Counted from the stretch's first letter, positions 10,805-23,640 are shown. The stretch is 64,000 bases of DNA from Macrotis lagotis (GCF_037893015.1 NC_133666.1:2447467-2511466); one strand, 5' to 3'. Notes: generated by a model from the sequence alone, not told the origin. A program made the numbers and translations.

Positions 10805-10944
10805 CGACTGGAAGTAGAGCCAAGATGACAGAGTGAGAAGAAGCACTGGAGTCTAACTCTGCCACAAAGATCTAGAGGATGCACCGGGCCAGATTAGGAA
10901 AAGCCAAAAAGTCACAATAAGCTATTTTCCAGCTCACAGAAGCC

Positions 10945-11002
<58 letters not shown>

Positions 11003-11765
11003 GAAGTCTTCAGATGCTGAGAAAAGGGTTGGCAGGAGTACAGTCACTCCAGCAGAGCTAGCACCCAGAGATTAAAATGGAGCTGAGACAAGACCTCAGA
11101 AAGAGATCCCCAAAGAACCCCTGAGCAAGTACTGGATAAAGGAAAGGGGAGATCTGGCAGCCTTGCTATCCACCACCTAATGTTGGATCACAGATCCAGG
11201 GAGAAGCCATGAGCATTGACCCAAGCTGAGTCCTGAGCACTGAAAGGTAGCTGTGTGGGTGAGTGATCGTCAGACTAAAGGGGAGCCCACAGTTCACTAG
11301 GGGAATCAGTAGCTATAAAGCTGGAAAACTTCTCATCAGGTCATTAGTAACTGAGTCAGTAGCATTCTACTATAATTCCCAACCGAGGATCCCCCCTCCT
11401 CAGACATCTCTCCCCCCATCCAAATACACAGAGTCCAAACTTAGTATCAAGTCTAAAGTCAGGAAGACTGGAAAAATTAGCAAAAGACAGAAAAGGAGAC
11501 TTACTACAAAGAGTTTCTGTGATGTTAGGGCAGTTCAAGGCACAAACAAAACAAGCAGGGTCTCAAAGAAAAATACAGCTGGGGCACAAGCCAAATAAGA
11601 ATTTTAAGAGGAGTTTTAAAAATAGCTTTAAAAAACTGATCTCAAAAGTCAAGTGGGAGGCATGGAAGAAAGAATGGAAAAAGAGGGAATAGCTAGGGAA
11701 GAAAACTAGGAAAAGAGAATTAGCAGCTTGCTACAAGAGGTTCAAACTTTTCCTGAAGAAAATGA
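10805..11765 (+). mobile_element. LINE-1/HAL1-type 5' region, sense
   Basis: Purine-rich sequence beginning AAGTAGAGCCAAGATGACAG, typical of L1/HAL1 5' UTRs, with an internal (GA)n tract at 10943-10997. It precedes a second 5'-UTR-like start near 11775, so this may be a separate truncated copy or a duplicated 5' UTR. A 111-codon frame (11263-11598) is low-complexity Lys/Ser/Thr-rich and not convincing as a gene. Confidence 0.5.
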
Positions 11766-11769
11766 CTCG

Positions 11770-14690
11770 AAGAAGATTCTGGGAAGACGGCAGTAAAGTC
11801 CAAACTTTCCAGATTTCCTCCACAAACAAGACAAAGAGCGGCCCAAGTAAAGTGTAAACACCTCCAGGCTGTCTTGGGAAGCCCTGGGGGCAGCTGGGTG
11901 GGAGGTAGCCTTAGCTTTGACTACACAAATTTAATCTCTGGGACTGGGATGGTATAGGGAGTGGGGCATCTGATTTGGGACACCAGACCCAGTTGTGCTG
12001 CCAAGACACAGTCCTGAGCAAGAAGGAAACAGCACACACCTGATAAGTACAGAAGCCGTGGTGCTGGGATATTACCGGTTGTGGGCGCTTATAGGAGAAT
12101 TGAGTTCTTGGTCTTGGTTCCAGGTCAGAAGGGAGAACTAAAGGTTCTCAGGGAGTAAAATCATTTACAGTACAGTGTATGGAGAGATCCCAACTGTGGC
12201 TTAGAGGGGAAAGGAGTCCAGAGTTGGGTCTAGGACAAGAGAGGCATCATCCCCCACACCCCTGGACTAGAGGAAAATATAACAACAAGCTCCTAAAACA
12301 AAACAAAACAAAATTTTTTTTAAAATGAGCCTGCAAAGAAGAAAGAACCCAACCATAGATAGTAACTTTGGGAATAGAGAAGACTGGGCTCATTTTCAGA
12401 GGAAGATGCTGAAGCAAACAAAACACCTCTCCTACCTGCAAGGAGTAAAGTCAGATGGCTACCTGTTCAAAAAGAATTCATAGAAGAACTCAAAAAAGAC
12501 TTTAAAAACCCAATAAGAGAGATTGAGGAGAAACCCAAACTAAAAATAAGAACAATTCAAGAAAAACAAGATTATGAAATGGGAGTCAAACAACTGGAAA
12601 TAGAGATTTAGAATCTTAAGGGAGAAAAAAAATACATGATTCCTTGAAAATTAGAATTGGACAAGGGAAAGCCAGCAAAGTTATAAGAGATCAAGAAATA
12701 ATACAATAAAATTGAAAGAATGAAAAAGAAGAGAATATGAAACATCTCATAAAAATGGATCTGGGGGCAGCTAGGTGGCACAGTGGATAGAGCACTGACC
12801 CTGGAGTCAGGAGGACCTCAGTTCAAATCCTGCCTCAGACACTTAATAATTACCTAGCTCTGTGGCCTTGGGCAAGCCACTTAGCTCCATTTGCCTTGCA
12901 AAAAAAAAAAAAAAAACATTAAAAAAAACTGATCTGGAGAACAGATCAAGGAGAGAAAAGATCAGAGTAATCAGACTACCTGAAAGCCATGATCAAAAAA
13001 GAGAATCTTTACACAATGACACAAGAAATAAGTAAAGAAAATTGTTCTGTAGTGTTAGAACAAGAGGGGGAAGTAGAAATAGAAAAAAATCCACCCAGCA
13101 TCACCTAAAAGAGATCCTAGGAGGAAAATCTACAGTAATATCATAGCCAAATCCTGAAACCTCTAGGTTAAAGAGAAAATATTTAGAACAACAAAAAAAA
13201 AACTAATTCAAATACAGTAGAGCCACAGTTAGAATTACCATGGGTCTTTGAACACTACATATTCAAGAGCAAAAGGATTGGGGCTGTGGCCAAAAATATC
13301 ATCTGCAGCAAGTTAAGCATAATCCTGAATGAAAAAAAATGGGCATTCAATGACTTGCCAGACTTTCAGGATTTTGTGCCAAAAGACCTTAACTTCGTTG
13401 AAAATTTGATAAATAAGATCCAAGTGAAATAAAAGGTGAACACAAAAGACTAATTACAAGGGACTCAAGAAGGACAAATTGTCTGCTAGCTATATGTGAA
13501 AACATAAATCAGATGTCCAAGATTGTCTTTAGTAATTGGGTAGGTTGGAAGAAAGATTGGGGTAGAGCAGAGTATGTTTTGATTCTAAAAAAGTAAAATG
13601 GTGTAAGAAAAGATAAAAAAGTAATTATCTCGTACAAATGCGGTTTGAGAGGAAGAACTGATAAAGAGCAATTAGCTGGGGGAGAAGGGCTAGTAGTTCT
13701 GCAATCCTGCTCTTATTGGGAATGGGTCCAGAGGAAACAATACATCTCTATATCTCTATATCTCTAAGGTACAAAAGCCTTTAAACTTGGAAAGCAATAG
13801 GAGGGGAAGAGGATAAGAAAAGTACAGAGTTCGAGGGGGGATAGTCTAAGTGGGGGTCTAGAGGGGTATGTGGATTCATGAGCATGGGATAAAGAGGGAA
13901 CAACATACTAGAAGGGCATAAAAGTCTTCTAAATTCATACAGAAACAAGAGGGCAAGGGGATGGGGGCAAGGGAGAGGACAAGGCAGGGATTCTTGGAGG
14001 GGTGTAGATTAAAGAAGAGTCGAGCAAGGTAGCCAGTAGACCATAAAGTGGAGGAGTGAGGGGGGGAGGAATAGGATGAAAAGAATAGTGAGGAAAATAG
14101 GAAGGAGGAAAATAAACAAGTGATTATAGCTTAGCATGTGAATTGGATGAATTCACCCATAAAATGGAAACAGATGCCAGATTAAAAGTTTGAATTTAAT
14201 ATGTTGCTTTCAGGAAATGCTATAAAAAAATGAGAGCAACAAGCATAAAATAAAGATCAGGAATAGAATGTATTATGTAAAAAATAAGTTAGACCTAAGA
14301 GAGATTTAGTTAAAAGAAAATGGGGGAACTACAGCATCTAGCAGCAATGTGAATATTGTTGTAGAGTATTTAACATTACTAGATGGTAGAAGGTTGGAGA
14401 CTGCTGTGGTGGGGGAATGGTGAGCCACCAGGGCTAGAAAAGTAAGAAATGACTTGGGCTTCTGAAAGAAGATCTTATCCACCTTCAGTGAAGCAGAGGA
14501 TAACTGGCCAGGCGGCTTGAAACACCGTCTCTATCACTTGCTCCTAAATAGATTTTCTTCATTGTAAAGTTCTTTTCTATTAAATCCTTTCCTGTGTTCT
14601 GTTGTGTACATGACAAGGCTTTTTTTTTCTTTTCTCATTTTGTATTTAAGTAAGTTTAAAATAAATTAAAAAAAAAATAAAGAAAAGAAT
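11770..14690 (+). mobile_element. HAL1-like (half-L1) LINE
   Basis: Starts AAGAAGATTCTGGGAAGACGG, an L1-type 5' motif. It passes a Lys/Glu-rich coiled-coil region (12470-12760: repeated GAAGAACTCAAAAAAG / AAACAACTGGAAATAG phrases typical of L1 ORF1). It then has a long A/G-rich 3' part with no reverse transcriptase and ends in AAATAAATTAAAAAAAAAATAAAG at about 14690. An ORF1-like head without ORF2 is the signature of HAL1. The reading frame is broken by stops. A SINE is inserted at 12765-12920. Confidence 0.6.
12765..12920 (+). repeat. tRNA-derived SINE inside the HAL1-like element
   Basis: GGGGGCAGCTAGGTGGCACAG to CCTTGCAAAAA. Flanked by the short repeat TGGATCTGG / TGATCTGG. Confidence 0.9.
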
Positions 14691-14885
14691 TCTTTGGAAA
14701 TTAGAACTGGTCCAATGGAAGCTAATGACTGAACCATCAAAATAAACAGTCAAAAGACTGAAAAAGATCAGAGCAAACAGGAACTAGCTCAAAGGAAAAC
14801 TAGTTGATTTGGAATCATGGGATTATCTCAAAGCCATGATTATAGATTGAGCCTAGAAATCATCTTTCAAGAAATCTACCCCCCC
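14691..14885 (+). mobile_element. Fragment of a second L1/HAL1 ORF1-like copy
   Basis: TTTGGAAATTAGAACTGGTC, GAAGCTAATGACTGAACC and CAAAGCCATGATTATAGATTG repeat phrases found inside the neighbouring HAL1-like element (12640-13000). Nothing recognisable follows in 14886-15225. Confidence 0.5.
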
Positions 14886-15229
14886 CCCAGCTCTCCTAGA
14901 AGCACAGTAGAAGGTGAGCTGACCTTCTATTCCCCCCACCTGTGGTCTACACAGCAGCCCAAGTGAACCCTGAGTACACCAACACATAAAGTGCAGGCCT
15001 CTTGACTACTACCTGTCCTTCCTTTCTTGTTCCTCCTGCTCAGTGTCATCATGGTGGTTGAGGTCCTTACCTTTTTGAGTATGTCACATGACACCAGACT
15101 GGCTATCTGGTGAAGCCTAGAAACTCTTTCTCAGAAGCATGTTTTGCACTGCATTAAATAAAGCCCACGGTTACACGGGACATATTGAGCAACAATTTAA
15201 GTTCCTAGACTGCAGGTGAAGAGGTTAAG

Positions 15230-15390
15230 AAACCCTGTGTGGGGGTTTCCAGAGGACCTGGGTTCAAATATTTAGTGTGCGATCCTGGGCAACTCACGTA
15301 GCTCCTCTCTGGCTCAGTTTCCATAAAATGACTTTGGACTTGCTGGCCATCCGAGGGCCCTTTTCACTCTAAGGCTGTGTCATCTGATCC
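15230..15390 (+). repeat. MIR-like SINE relic
   Basis: AGAGGACCTGGGTTCAAAT, GATCCTGGGCAACTCACGTAG, CTCTCTGGCTCAGTTTCC. Confidence 0.6.
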
Positions 15391-15713
15391 CTGGCAATAT
15401 GCTTAGCATGGAACACTATGGATTGCAGTTCTACATTGGTATCTTAGCTCACTCTTCATAAAGGTGCTAGTATATTGGCTACCTGGGATAAGTCCCTAGT
15501 AGGTGCTCAACAAGATGTCTTTGGCCTTCAGTCGCCTGCTCATGTGTTAGGCCTAGCCGGGGAGCCGCCCTTCCTATTGCCATTTTTCTTTGCAAATGTC
15601 CAGGAAGATTCTCTGTTCTACATGCTGGCCTGAGGAATGCGTTGCCATGGAAACACATCTTCCACAAATTGAACTAGCTGCCTCCAGGTATGGTAGAGAA
15701 CTGAAGCAGTGCT

Positions 15714-15714
<1 letters not shown>

Positions 15715-15767
<53 letters not shown>
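15715..15767. repeat. (CA)n microsatellite
   Basis: About 26 uninterrupted CA units. Several short open frames crossing it are artefacts of the repeat. Confidence 0.98.
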
Positions 15768-15769
<2 letters not shown>

Positions 15770-16428
15770 CCCAAGTAAAGTAAATGAGCCCCCTATTCTG
15801 GGGAAGACCACCAGTAAGCCTCCCCTCCTGTCCAGTGGTGAGCCAAAGCATGTGGTGGAGTAGAGTCATCCTCTCCACCTCAGCACCCAGCTGAGCAGTG
15901 GGCAGGATTTCTCCCTCCCACTATTCTTTTTCCCTTTTGCAGTTTTCTGACTTGTTCAGGTCTTCTTGTACACACATAGTACAAGGTCCTCATGGAAGGA
16001 GGAAGAACCTAAGAAGCCCACTGAGGCTGTCCCCCCCCTCCCCTCTTTCACAGTCAGGTGACCATCCGAGGCTTGACCCAGAAGACTGGAGGTAGAATTG
16101 GAGTTCCCCCAACAAGGGAATGCATTTCAGTCTTCCCTGCTTCCCTCCTGCTGGCTCTAGTGACCTCGATGGACTGAGCAATCCCAGCATACTGTATGTC
16201 ATAGCAATGCCAAGCATTTTCTCTCAATTGCCCATTCAGTGCCTCTCTTGGGGTCGCTGAAAGCTGCCCACTGCTCAGCTGGGTTTCGAGGTGGAGGGAA
16301 TGACTCTACCACATGCTTTGGCTTACAGCTGGACAGAAGTGAGGCTGGCTTACTGGTGCTGTCACACATTGGAGAATCCTCACCATCATGCCCAGCTTTC
16401 TGATTTGGGGTGTGTGTGAGAGACAGAT

Positions 16429-16470
<42 letters not shown>
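16429..16470. repeat. (GA)n microsatellite
   Basis: GA units with flanking GACAGA variants. The surrounding DNA (15800-17600) is unique-looking and fairly GC-rich, but I see no exon or recognised repeat in it. A C/G run lies at 17322-17331. Confidence 0.95.
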
Positions 16471-16472
<2 letters not shown>

Positions 16473-17639
16473 GACAGAGATAGAGAAAGACAGAGAGCAG
16501 GGTGGGGGGCATTTGTAAACCCAGTCCTGCCTGTGCCTTTAAAGTCTAGCCCTCTAAAATACCCCACTCTTGACCACTTTAGAATGGCACAGGAGCATGT
16601 CAGAGCTGAAAGGCATTCTGGAGCAGGCCACATCCATGTGGAGCGGGCCGCATCCATCAGCTGGGGAACCCAACTAGGAGACAGAAGCTTCTCCAGGTAA
16701 TGAGTTGAGAGGGGCCAGGGAACTGTGAATGAGAGGGCCTGCCTCTGCTCCTCAAACACATCCTGTCTCTGGATCCCCTGACACTAAGTAGTCCCTGTTG
16801 GAGCCAGGGGGACAGGCCCTCCTGGTTGGCCTGGCTCCTGCCTCCAGGACTCCAGTTCTGCCTAGTGACTTCATGGGCAGGCCCTCCTGTCTTCTCTAGT
16901 GGCCTCGCTTCAGCTGGCCTCCTCATTCCAGTACCTTCCCTCGGGGATGTCTTTCTGCCTCAGTCTGCTTGCCCAGGCAGTGGTTTTCCTCCAGTCTCCC
17001 CCATTTGATGAGGAGTTCTCAGAGGCCAGGGACTCCCTCTGACTTTGGCCTTGGCTCTCTTTGAAATAAGGACAAGGACTGTAGAGGAAAAGTCTGGCTC
17101 AGTATAGAGGCGCAGAGCCATTGGAAAACCCTCTGTCAAGTGGGCCCCTGGTGCCTCACCAGAGCCTCACAGCCAGAGACAGGCCACAGGCTTGGGCACC
17201 CCCCTCCTGCCCCCCTGCCCGTGGGGCCAGCTGCTCACCCCTGGAGGGAAACGGAGGCCACTGATTTTATCTCTGAGCTGGCTCCAGCACAGAGATCAAA
17301 GGAGAGAGCAGCTCTCCTGGGGGGGGGGGGCGCTTCTCTACCACCTGCCCTCATTTGGACTTGGTCTCCTCCTCCTTCCATCCTGCTCCACCTCCACCCC
17401 AGCCACCCGTGCTGCTGAAGAAAGGGGAGAAAATCAGCAACTACCACGAGTCCATGACTAATTTGGGGGCTCCCCTAGGCCCTCATTGCAGCCAAGCAAT
17501 CCTTTTCCACTTCCCTGAGTCACTATCTAACCCCCTAACTTCTATCCCCCTTTCTCCCCCTTTCCTTCTCTCCCCTCCTTTCTCCCTTCCCCACTTATAA
17601 CTTCTTCTCCCTCCTCCCCTCCCCCTTGCCCTTCTGTTC

Positions 17640-19235
17640 CCTCCTCTTCCCCTTCTTGCCAAAGCGAACCCCTCTCCCATCCCATCCCATCTCATCCCAT
17701 CCCACCTCCTGCAGCAGATAGCCCCTTCCACCATCCCCACTCAGCTTCAATTTCCCCCAGTCTACTGGTTCATTCTCTCCTGCTTACAAACACAGCCATG
17801 TCTCCTCTATTCCCAGTCCCACCCCAACCTTGAATCGGATCTCCCCATTCCATCTGTCTGTCTGTCTGTCTAGCTATAGCTCCTCTTTCCTGGCCTCACT
17901 TCGTGAGCACTTGCATTTCCTCTCATCTAATTCTCTCTGATCTGGCTTCCGGCCTCACCACTCTCTCCAGTTGCCAAATCTAATGACCTTTGCTCAGTCC
18001 TTTTTTCTTGACCTCCAGGAAGCTTTTGACACTGTAGAAGATCCCTCATTTTCCTTGAGACTCCCTGCTCTCTAAGTTTTCCTGACAGTCCTCCTTCCTA
18101 GCTGTCAGACTGCTGCTTCTCTCAGTCTCTTTGACTAGATGTTTCAAGCTGGAGGTCCCCCTTCAAGCCTTCTCTTCTCCCTCTCTGTGCCCTCACGGAT
18201 TCAGTCACTACTGAGAATTCTTTGATCTGTTTATCCAGCCCAAACTTTGCTCCTGACTTCTCATCTCTCATCTTTGATTACCGAGGAGACATCTGGCACT
18301 TGAACATCCCATAGATATCCTAAACTCAACAAGGTCAAAACTAAGATCATCTTTCACCCTCTTACTGTCCCTCTTACTGTCCAAGGGACTCCCATGCTCC
18401 CGGCTCTCCAGGCTCACTGCCCAAGGGGCACCTTCCATTCAGGCCCTCTTCACCTCATACTGGTCTCCCTTCTGCACTGCTCTCCCCACTGCAGTCCATC
18501 CTCCACTACGTTTCCAAAGTGATCTTTCTAAAGACCTGATCTGGCCCAGTCACTTGCCCACCCCCTTTCGATAGCCGGCATTTTCCTAACATTTGCAAAG
18601 CTTTTTTATTCTTGCAACCACCTTGGAAGGTAGGTGCTCTCACGATTCCGATTTTATAGAAGCTGAGACACACAGAGGTTAAGTGACTTATTCATGGTCA
18701 CCCAGCTAGTGTTGGAGGCCACATTTGAACCCGGGCTTTCCCGATTCCAGACCTGGCACTCTATCCACCATGATCTGGTCCTGCCACCTCCTTACCCAAT
18801 AAGCTGCAGTGGCTTCCTACAGTGTCCAGGATCAAAAACACCCACTGGGCTTTTCAAGTCTTTACCCCCTGCCCCCTTCCTACCTTTCCAGTCTTCTCAG
18901 ACTTGACTTCCCTCCCTAGGCTCTATGTTCCTGGACACTCCCATTTTCCCCTGTCTTACCTCAGGCGTACCTAGAGCTCTCTCCCTCCTCATCTCCTCCT
19001 GACTCCTTCAACTCTTAGCAAAAATCCCAACTCCTGCAAGAAGCCTTTTCTCGACTCTCAGCCTGCTAACACCTGCCTTAGGACCCCATCCCCAAGATAC
19101 CTCAGAGATAGGTTATTGCTAATGGTTGGTTGCCTATTGTCTCCCCCCTTAGCCTGGGAACTCCTTGGGGGTAGGCACCATCTTGTAACTACAGGGCTTA
19201 GCACAGAGCAAACTCTTAATCAACGATCGCCATGG
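17640..19235 (+). mobile_element. L2 (CR1-clade) LINE, 3' two-thirds of ORF2
   Basis: Sense L2. Around 17990-18060 the RT motif region survives as a phrase resembling FLDLQEAFDTVED (L2: DLSAAFDTVDH). Later landmarks are ACTCCATCCTCC-type text at 18500, CCAAAGTGATCTTTCTAAAG, CAGTGGCTTCCTACAGTGTC, CCTTCCTACCTTTCCAGTC, AACTCCTGCAAGAAGCC and the tail CTTAGCACAGAGCAAACTC. It is old and has no intact frame. A MIR-like element interrupts it at 18580-18775. Confidence 0.8.
18580..18775 (-). repeat. MIR/MAR-like SINE inserted in the L2 copy
   Basis: CAACCACCTTGGAAGGTAGG, CACACAGAGGTTAAGTGAC, ACATTTGAACCCGGGC and CACTCTATCCACCATG, with L2 text continuing on both sides (GACCTGATCTGGCCCAGTCA before, TGATCTGGTCCTGCCACC after). 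Confidence 0.75.
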
Positions 19236-19249
19236 TGGGATACCAGACT

Positions 19250-19375
19250 TGAAGTCAGGAAGACGAGAGTTGGAACTCAGCTTTTCATTTCCTAGCTGGG
19301 GAACCTCAGCCTTAGCCACCTCTCTGAAGCTTTCCCTTCACCTGAGCCCAGTTCATTTGTCAAATGAGGTAATGG
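19250..19375 (+). repeat. MIR-like SINE relic
   Basis: ACTTGAAGTCAGGAAGACGAG, CATTTCCTAGCTGGGGAACC, ATTTGTCAAATGAGGTAATGG. Confidence 0.6.
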
Positions 19376-19614
19376 ACACGAAGTCTTGATTCTTTTGGCT
19401 TTTGCATCACTCATTTCCAAAGATGGTCTCCTCTGTCCCCCAGAAATCAAACTGGCTCTTTTTGACAAAGATTAGAAATGAAAAACAATATTCTGGTAAA
19501 AAAAATATATAGACTGAATCTGATACTAAAAATGCAATACTCCACCTCCCTAGGTCCTCAGATGCAGTGAAGGGAAAGGATATTCTCTCAAGTGTTCTCT
19601 GGGGCTGAGCTTCA

Positions 19615-20130
19615 TCATACAAGATTCTTTTTTTTTTTTTTATTGCTCTTTTGGTTTCTCTGGTTGGAGGCACTGGGTTTAGTTTTGCTGACTACTCTCC
19701 ACTGTTTCTCCAGTTTTCAAAATTTCTCATACTCATCATTTCTTATGGTGCCATATTCCATTTGTGGAGGATCTCTTTAGCCCTTCCCAATCACTAAGGG
19801 CCTCATTTGTTTCTTCTGTTTGGATACTACAGAAACAACTGCTCTGAACGTTCCGATTGCCTGGTCTCCCTGGAAGGACATGCCTCGTATGGAATCTCTG
19901 GGTCAAAGGGTAGGGCCACTTGAGTTACTTTTCGGACAAAATTCCCAAGTGTTTTTTAGAATGGTCCGACCAATCCATAGCACCATTGAGGATGAATTTG
20001 TGGGCCTGGCTTTTTTTTTCTACAGATGCTCCGATGATGACTATTTCCATCATTTATCCCCTTCACCAATTTGAAACCTCAGTTTGTTTCGATTCACATT
20101 CCTCTGAGTAGTAGTGATCTGGCGAATCTT
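19615..20130 (-). mobile_element. Old LINE-1 3' end, antisense
   Basis: A T-run then TTGCTGACTACTC, TCTTATGGTGCCATATTCC, ACAACTGCTCTGAACGTTCC, GTATGGAATCTCTGGGTCAA. These line up in order with the younger antisense L1 ends at 41150-41500 and 46480-46800, but are very diverged. Confidence 0.6.
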
Positions 20131-20225
20131 TCATACAGTATGACTATCAAATCTAGTTGGATAGGTTGGAGTAGAGATTCCTACTTGGGCAGGGAGAGGA
20201 TTAGAAATCTCACAGGAGAGGGCAA

Positions 20226-20368
20226 CTAGGCGGTGCAGTGGATAGAGCACCGGTCCTGGAGTCAGGAGTACCTGGGTTCAAATCCGTCCTCAGACACTAC
20301 ATAATTACCTAGTTGTGTGGCCTTGGGCAAGCCACTTAACCCCATTGCCTTGCAAAAATCTAAAAAGA
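20226..20368 (+). repeat. tRNA-derived SINE
   Basis: GCAACTAGGCGGTGCAGTGG through CATTGCCTTGCAAAAATC. Target duplication AAATCTCACAGGAG at about 20205 and 20369. Confidence 0.93.
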
Positions 20369-20369
20369 A

Positions 20370-22510
20370 AATCTCACAGGAGGCCTTCTGATAGCAGTTC
20401 TGTGAAATCTTAGCATCTTAAAGTTGAAGTAAACCTTTTTAGAGGTCTTAAGGAACCAATTATTCACCTGTTCCCTAGAATAGAGTCCGTCCTTTCCTTC
20501 CAACCTTTACTCACAGAGTTCCTTCCCTTGGCCTAAAATACTCTCAACTGCCTCCCCTTCCAAATGACTCATCTGACCACTGAAATCCATGAAACTGAGA
20601 AATACAAAATGACTCTGAGCCTGTACAGCCATCTCCTAGTCCATAATGACAATGGTAGAGAAAGGGGCGGGCATTTTAAAAAGCAGTAAGCATTGGCACT
20701 TGAAATGTGAAATCTTTGTCTAATGACCAACAAATTAATAGAAAAGTCAAACTGATCTACATCCCTAGTACACATGATTCCTCTATGTTTGAAACCAGGA
20801 TGACACATAAAGATATATTTAAGTGAAAACAATGGCTTACAGATTTCCAACTTCTTTATTTGAAAGGAGCTCAAATGGTGGGAGGGAGGCACAAATAAGA
20901 GTGGGGAAAATTAGTTTCATCATGTGCCCAAAGGCAAGGAGAAGTATTTCCTGGAATACAAGAACTTTTTACACTGTACATGGCCTTCCAAAGAATTAGA
21001 AGGTACAAGAAGTAGAAAGGACTGATTTTTTTTTTTAAATGAAATTGTTATTTTAATAGGAAATGACTTCTCTATGGAGGAGTAATTTGAGAATCAGCTG
21101 ACTGTGCCAAGTCAGACCCATTAGAGCAAACATCAAAATCAATGCAAAATGAGGATACAGAGCAGAAGACACGGTGTGCAACTAACTGAAAACTAGGAAG
21201 CTCATGAAAGCCAAGCCTTGCCACCAATTGCCATGATTCCTTAAGAGACCTTTAGCCACTAGAACACAGTCACATCAAACACTTGATTTCCTTACTGAGA
21301 AAACGAAGAGCTACCTTAAGGTCTACAAAAGTTAAAAGAGCAAAAACATTGCAAACATTGCAAAACATTCGAGACTTGGAAGACAGTTGGCCTTTCCAGT
21401 TTACGTTGTCTCTCAGAACAATGAAATAGAACGGAGAAAATCATCCTTCAAAAGCTGTGGCTGGAGAACAAACGAAGCCAAAGAATTTCATGGTAAAAAC
21501 TGAATGACAGGAGTGAAATGGAAGAGGTTTTCAATAGTTTCCTTGGTAATCTATTCTCATCATTGGTGATCACAGACCATTAGGACTCTTCCCTGGAGTA
21601 AATTAAGGGTTCTAGAGGGATATGGCCCTGGGATCTACCCAAATACCAGGTGAAGAAAAGATCTAGAGGCAACAGGATTCGAAAGGAAGACAGGCACTCA
21701 TTTTAACAGTCCTAAACTGGCATATTCTAAAAGAATATAAAAAAGATCAGAGATCGTAGTACTATCCAAAAGGGATGACATGGACAGCAGTATTGAACTC
21801 GTCTACTTGTTTATTCTCTATAAAATAGCCTGCCTTTTGAGATGAAAACAAGAGAAGAATCAACAGTTTTTGCGCTTTTCGATAGTAGACTTAAAATCAC
21901 AGGTGACTGGGAAGCATTGAGAATTTAAAAAACCCAAACTGCCATTTATTGTCTGATCAAGACAAATGCCTTTGTTTTGATTAAACAAAATGTAGCCTTC
22001 AAATTTAGGGTTTGGGGGGTGAGGCTCCCCAGAGTATCATTCTGAAGCAAGATAATGGAAAGAGAAGACCCACTTGCCAAAGGCGTCAGGTGGACAGCAT
22101 CATGGAGGATGTCCCACTCACAGTAACTAAAGGTGATTTCTTCTAGCCAGATGATAAGCTTCTGTAGAAGCCCCCGGGAGATCAACCCCAGTGTGTTGTC
22201 ATGGTGTCAGGCTCAATTAGAAATGGGGGCTGTATTTTATGGTACCTATGTTTGGTTGCCTTTTTATTATTTTGTGAAATAATTCTCAGCTACGTTTTTA
22301 ACTGGTTCAGCTACAGTTGGGGATCATTACTCCCCAAGACACCTCTGTTTTCTTGGGCCTGGACCCCTAAAGGGTTCCCTGGATAAAATCTATAGTTATT
22401 TGCAGAGATGATGGCCTAGCAAATCATAGAGAAAAGAAAAAAGTGATGATTGAAAACTGTCTGTGGCTTGGATTAGGACATGCATTTGCATGGAATCCAC
22501 AGTTACTCCA
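20370..22510. other. Non-repetitive intergenic DNA, nothing assigned
   Basis: No recognised repeat, exon or RNA gene. Open frames are short. This is one of the longer repeat-free stretches in the left half of the window. Confidence 0.4.
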
Positions 22511-22667
22511 TTTATTTATTTATTAGGTTTTTGCAAGGCAATGGGGTTAAGTGACTTGCCCAAGGCCACACAGCTAGGTAATTATGAAGTGTCTGAGGTC
22601 AAATTTGAACTCAGGTCCTCCTGACTTCAGGGCCGGTGCTCTATGCACTGCGCCACCTAGCCGCCCC
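22511..22667 (-). repeat. tRNA-derived SINE
   Basis: (TTTA)n then TTAGGTTTTTGCAAGGCAATGG to TGCGCCACCTAGCCGCCCC. Well preserved. Confidence 0.93.
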
Positions 22668-22764
22668 ACTGAGTTCAGGTACTGCTGTTGACCAACACTC
22701 CTGCTCCAGTTTTAAATAGAACAAATGAGGGAAAATGAGCAACACCTTCAAAAGTCCTAAACGG

Positions 22765-22985
22765 CAAAAAACCCATCATGATAATAGCAGCGAGCATTTC
22801 TATACCTTAAGGTTTTCAAAGTGCTTCACATGTTATCTCCCTCAATACAACCACCCTTTGAGATAGGTGCTACTATCATCCCCGTCTTAAAGTTGAGGAA
22901 ACCGAGGCCTAGAGAGCAAGGGATTGGCTTTGGGGGTCCCACAGCTACTTCTTCCTGTTCAGCACCCTATCCACCAGGCCACCAA
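22765..22985 (-). repeat. MIR-like SINE relic
   Basis: ATAGCAGCGAGCATTTCTAT, CAAAGTGCTTCACATG, CTTTGAGATAGGTGCTACT and AGTTGAGGAAACCGAGGCC in the antisense MIR order. I see nothing assignable in 22990-23460. Confidence 0.7.
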
Positions 22986-23463
22986 CAATATTCTCACTGT
23001 TACAACAGGACAACAAATCCCAACACACAACACTCTCAAAATAATCAAAATCACAGATGCTTCAGAAAGGTAATGGAAAGATGGATGGTGGGTTACAGCT
23101 CATTTCCAGATGACTGGTGCATAAATAGATGGCATCAAAGACATATATGATTGGAAGAGATGGGCCCGTCATGTAATGAAAATGAAGTCACCCAAGTGTT
23201 GTACTGGCATCCATTAATTATCAAAATGATTTCTAGCACATCGTGCAGATCATCCAATAAAGGATTTGGGGGGAAAATCAATGAGAATTACAGATTGCAA
23301 AAGCATGGCTTGGTTGATGGAAGGGAAGAGCCGCATCAGAGATTAAAAAAATTCATCGTAGCATTATTCCATCTCACAACCATTCCTAAAGATCAATGTT
23401 TGTGAGATGATGCTAAAAGGATCATAGATTTAGAGCCAGAAGGGACGGGAGAGATCACCTGGT

Positions 23464-23640
23464 CTAATGGTTCTCAAACTTTTTATTCTCAGGATCTCTT
23501 TAGACTCTTAATAATTCTTGAGGTTTAGATGGGTTATATCTGTCAAGACTGACCACATTAAAGATTTCTAAGCTCTAGGATCCCCTGAGAGAGACTCGGG
23601 GAACCCCAGGGATCTCCGGACCCCAACTTAGAAGAACTAC
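23464..23640. mobile_element. MER5-like hAT-Charlie MITE
   Basis: Left end GGTTCTCAAACTTTTTATTC with CTCAGGATCTCTTTAGACTC and GGGTTATATCTGTC. Right end GGGGAACCCCAGGGATCTCC then AGAAGAACTACC. The two ends are imperfect inverted repeats and the flanks share TCTAAT, partly matching an 8-bp hAT target duplication. Non-autonomous, no coding capacity. Confidence 0.65.

Noticed and set aside
15574-15878. Open frames over the (CA)n tract
   Set aside because: Val/Cys and Thr/His repeats from a microsatellite.
16199-16759. 186-codon minus-strand frame
   Set aside because: Runs through a (GA)n microsatellite giving Ser/Leu repeats; no conserved domain.
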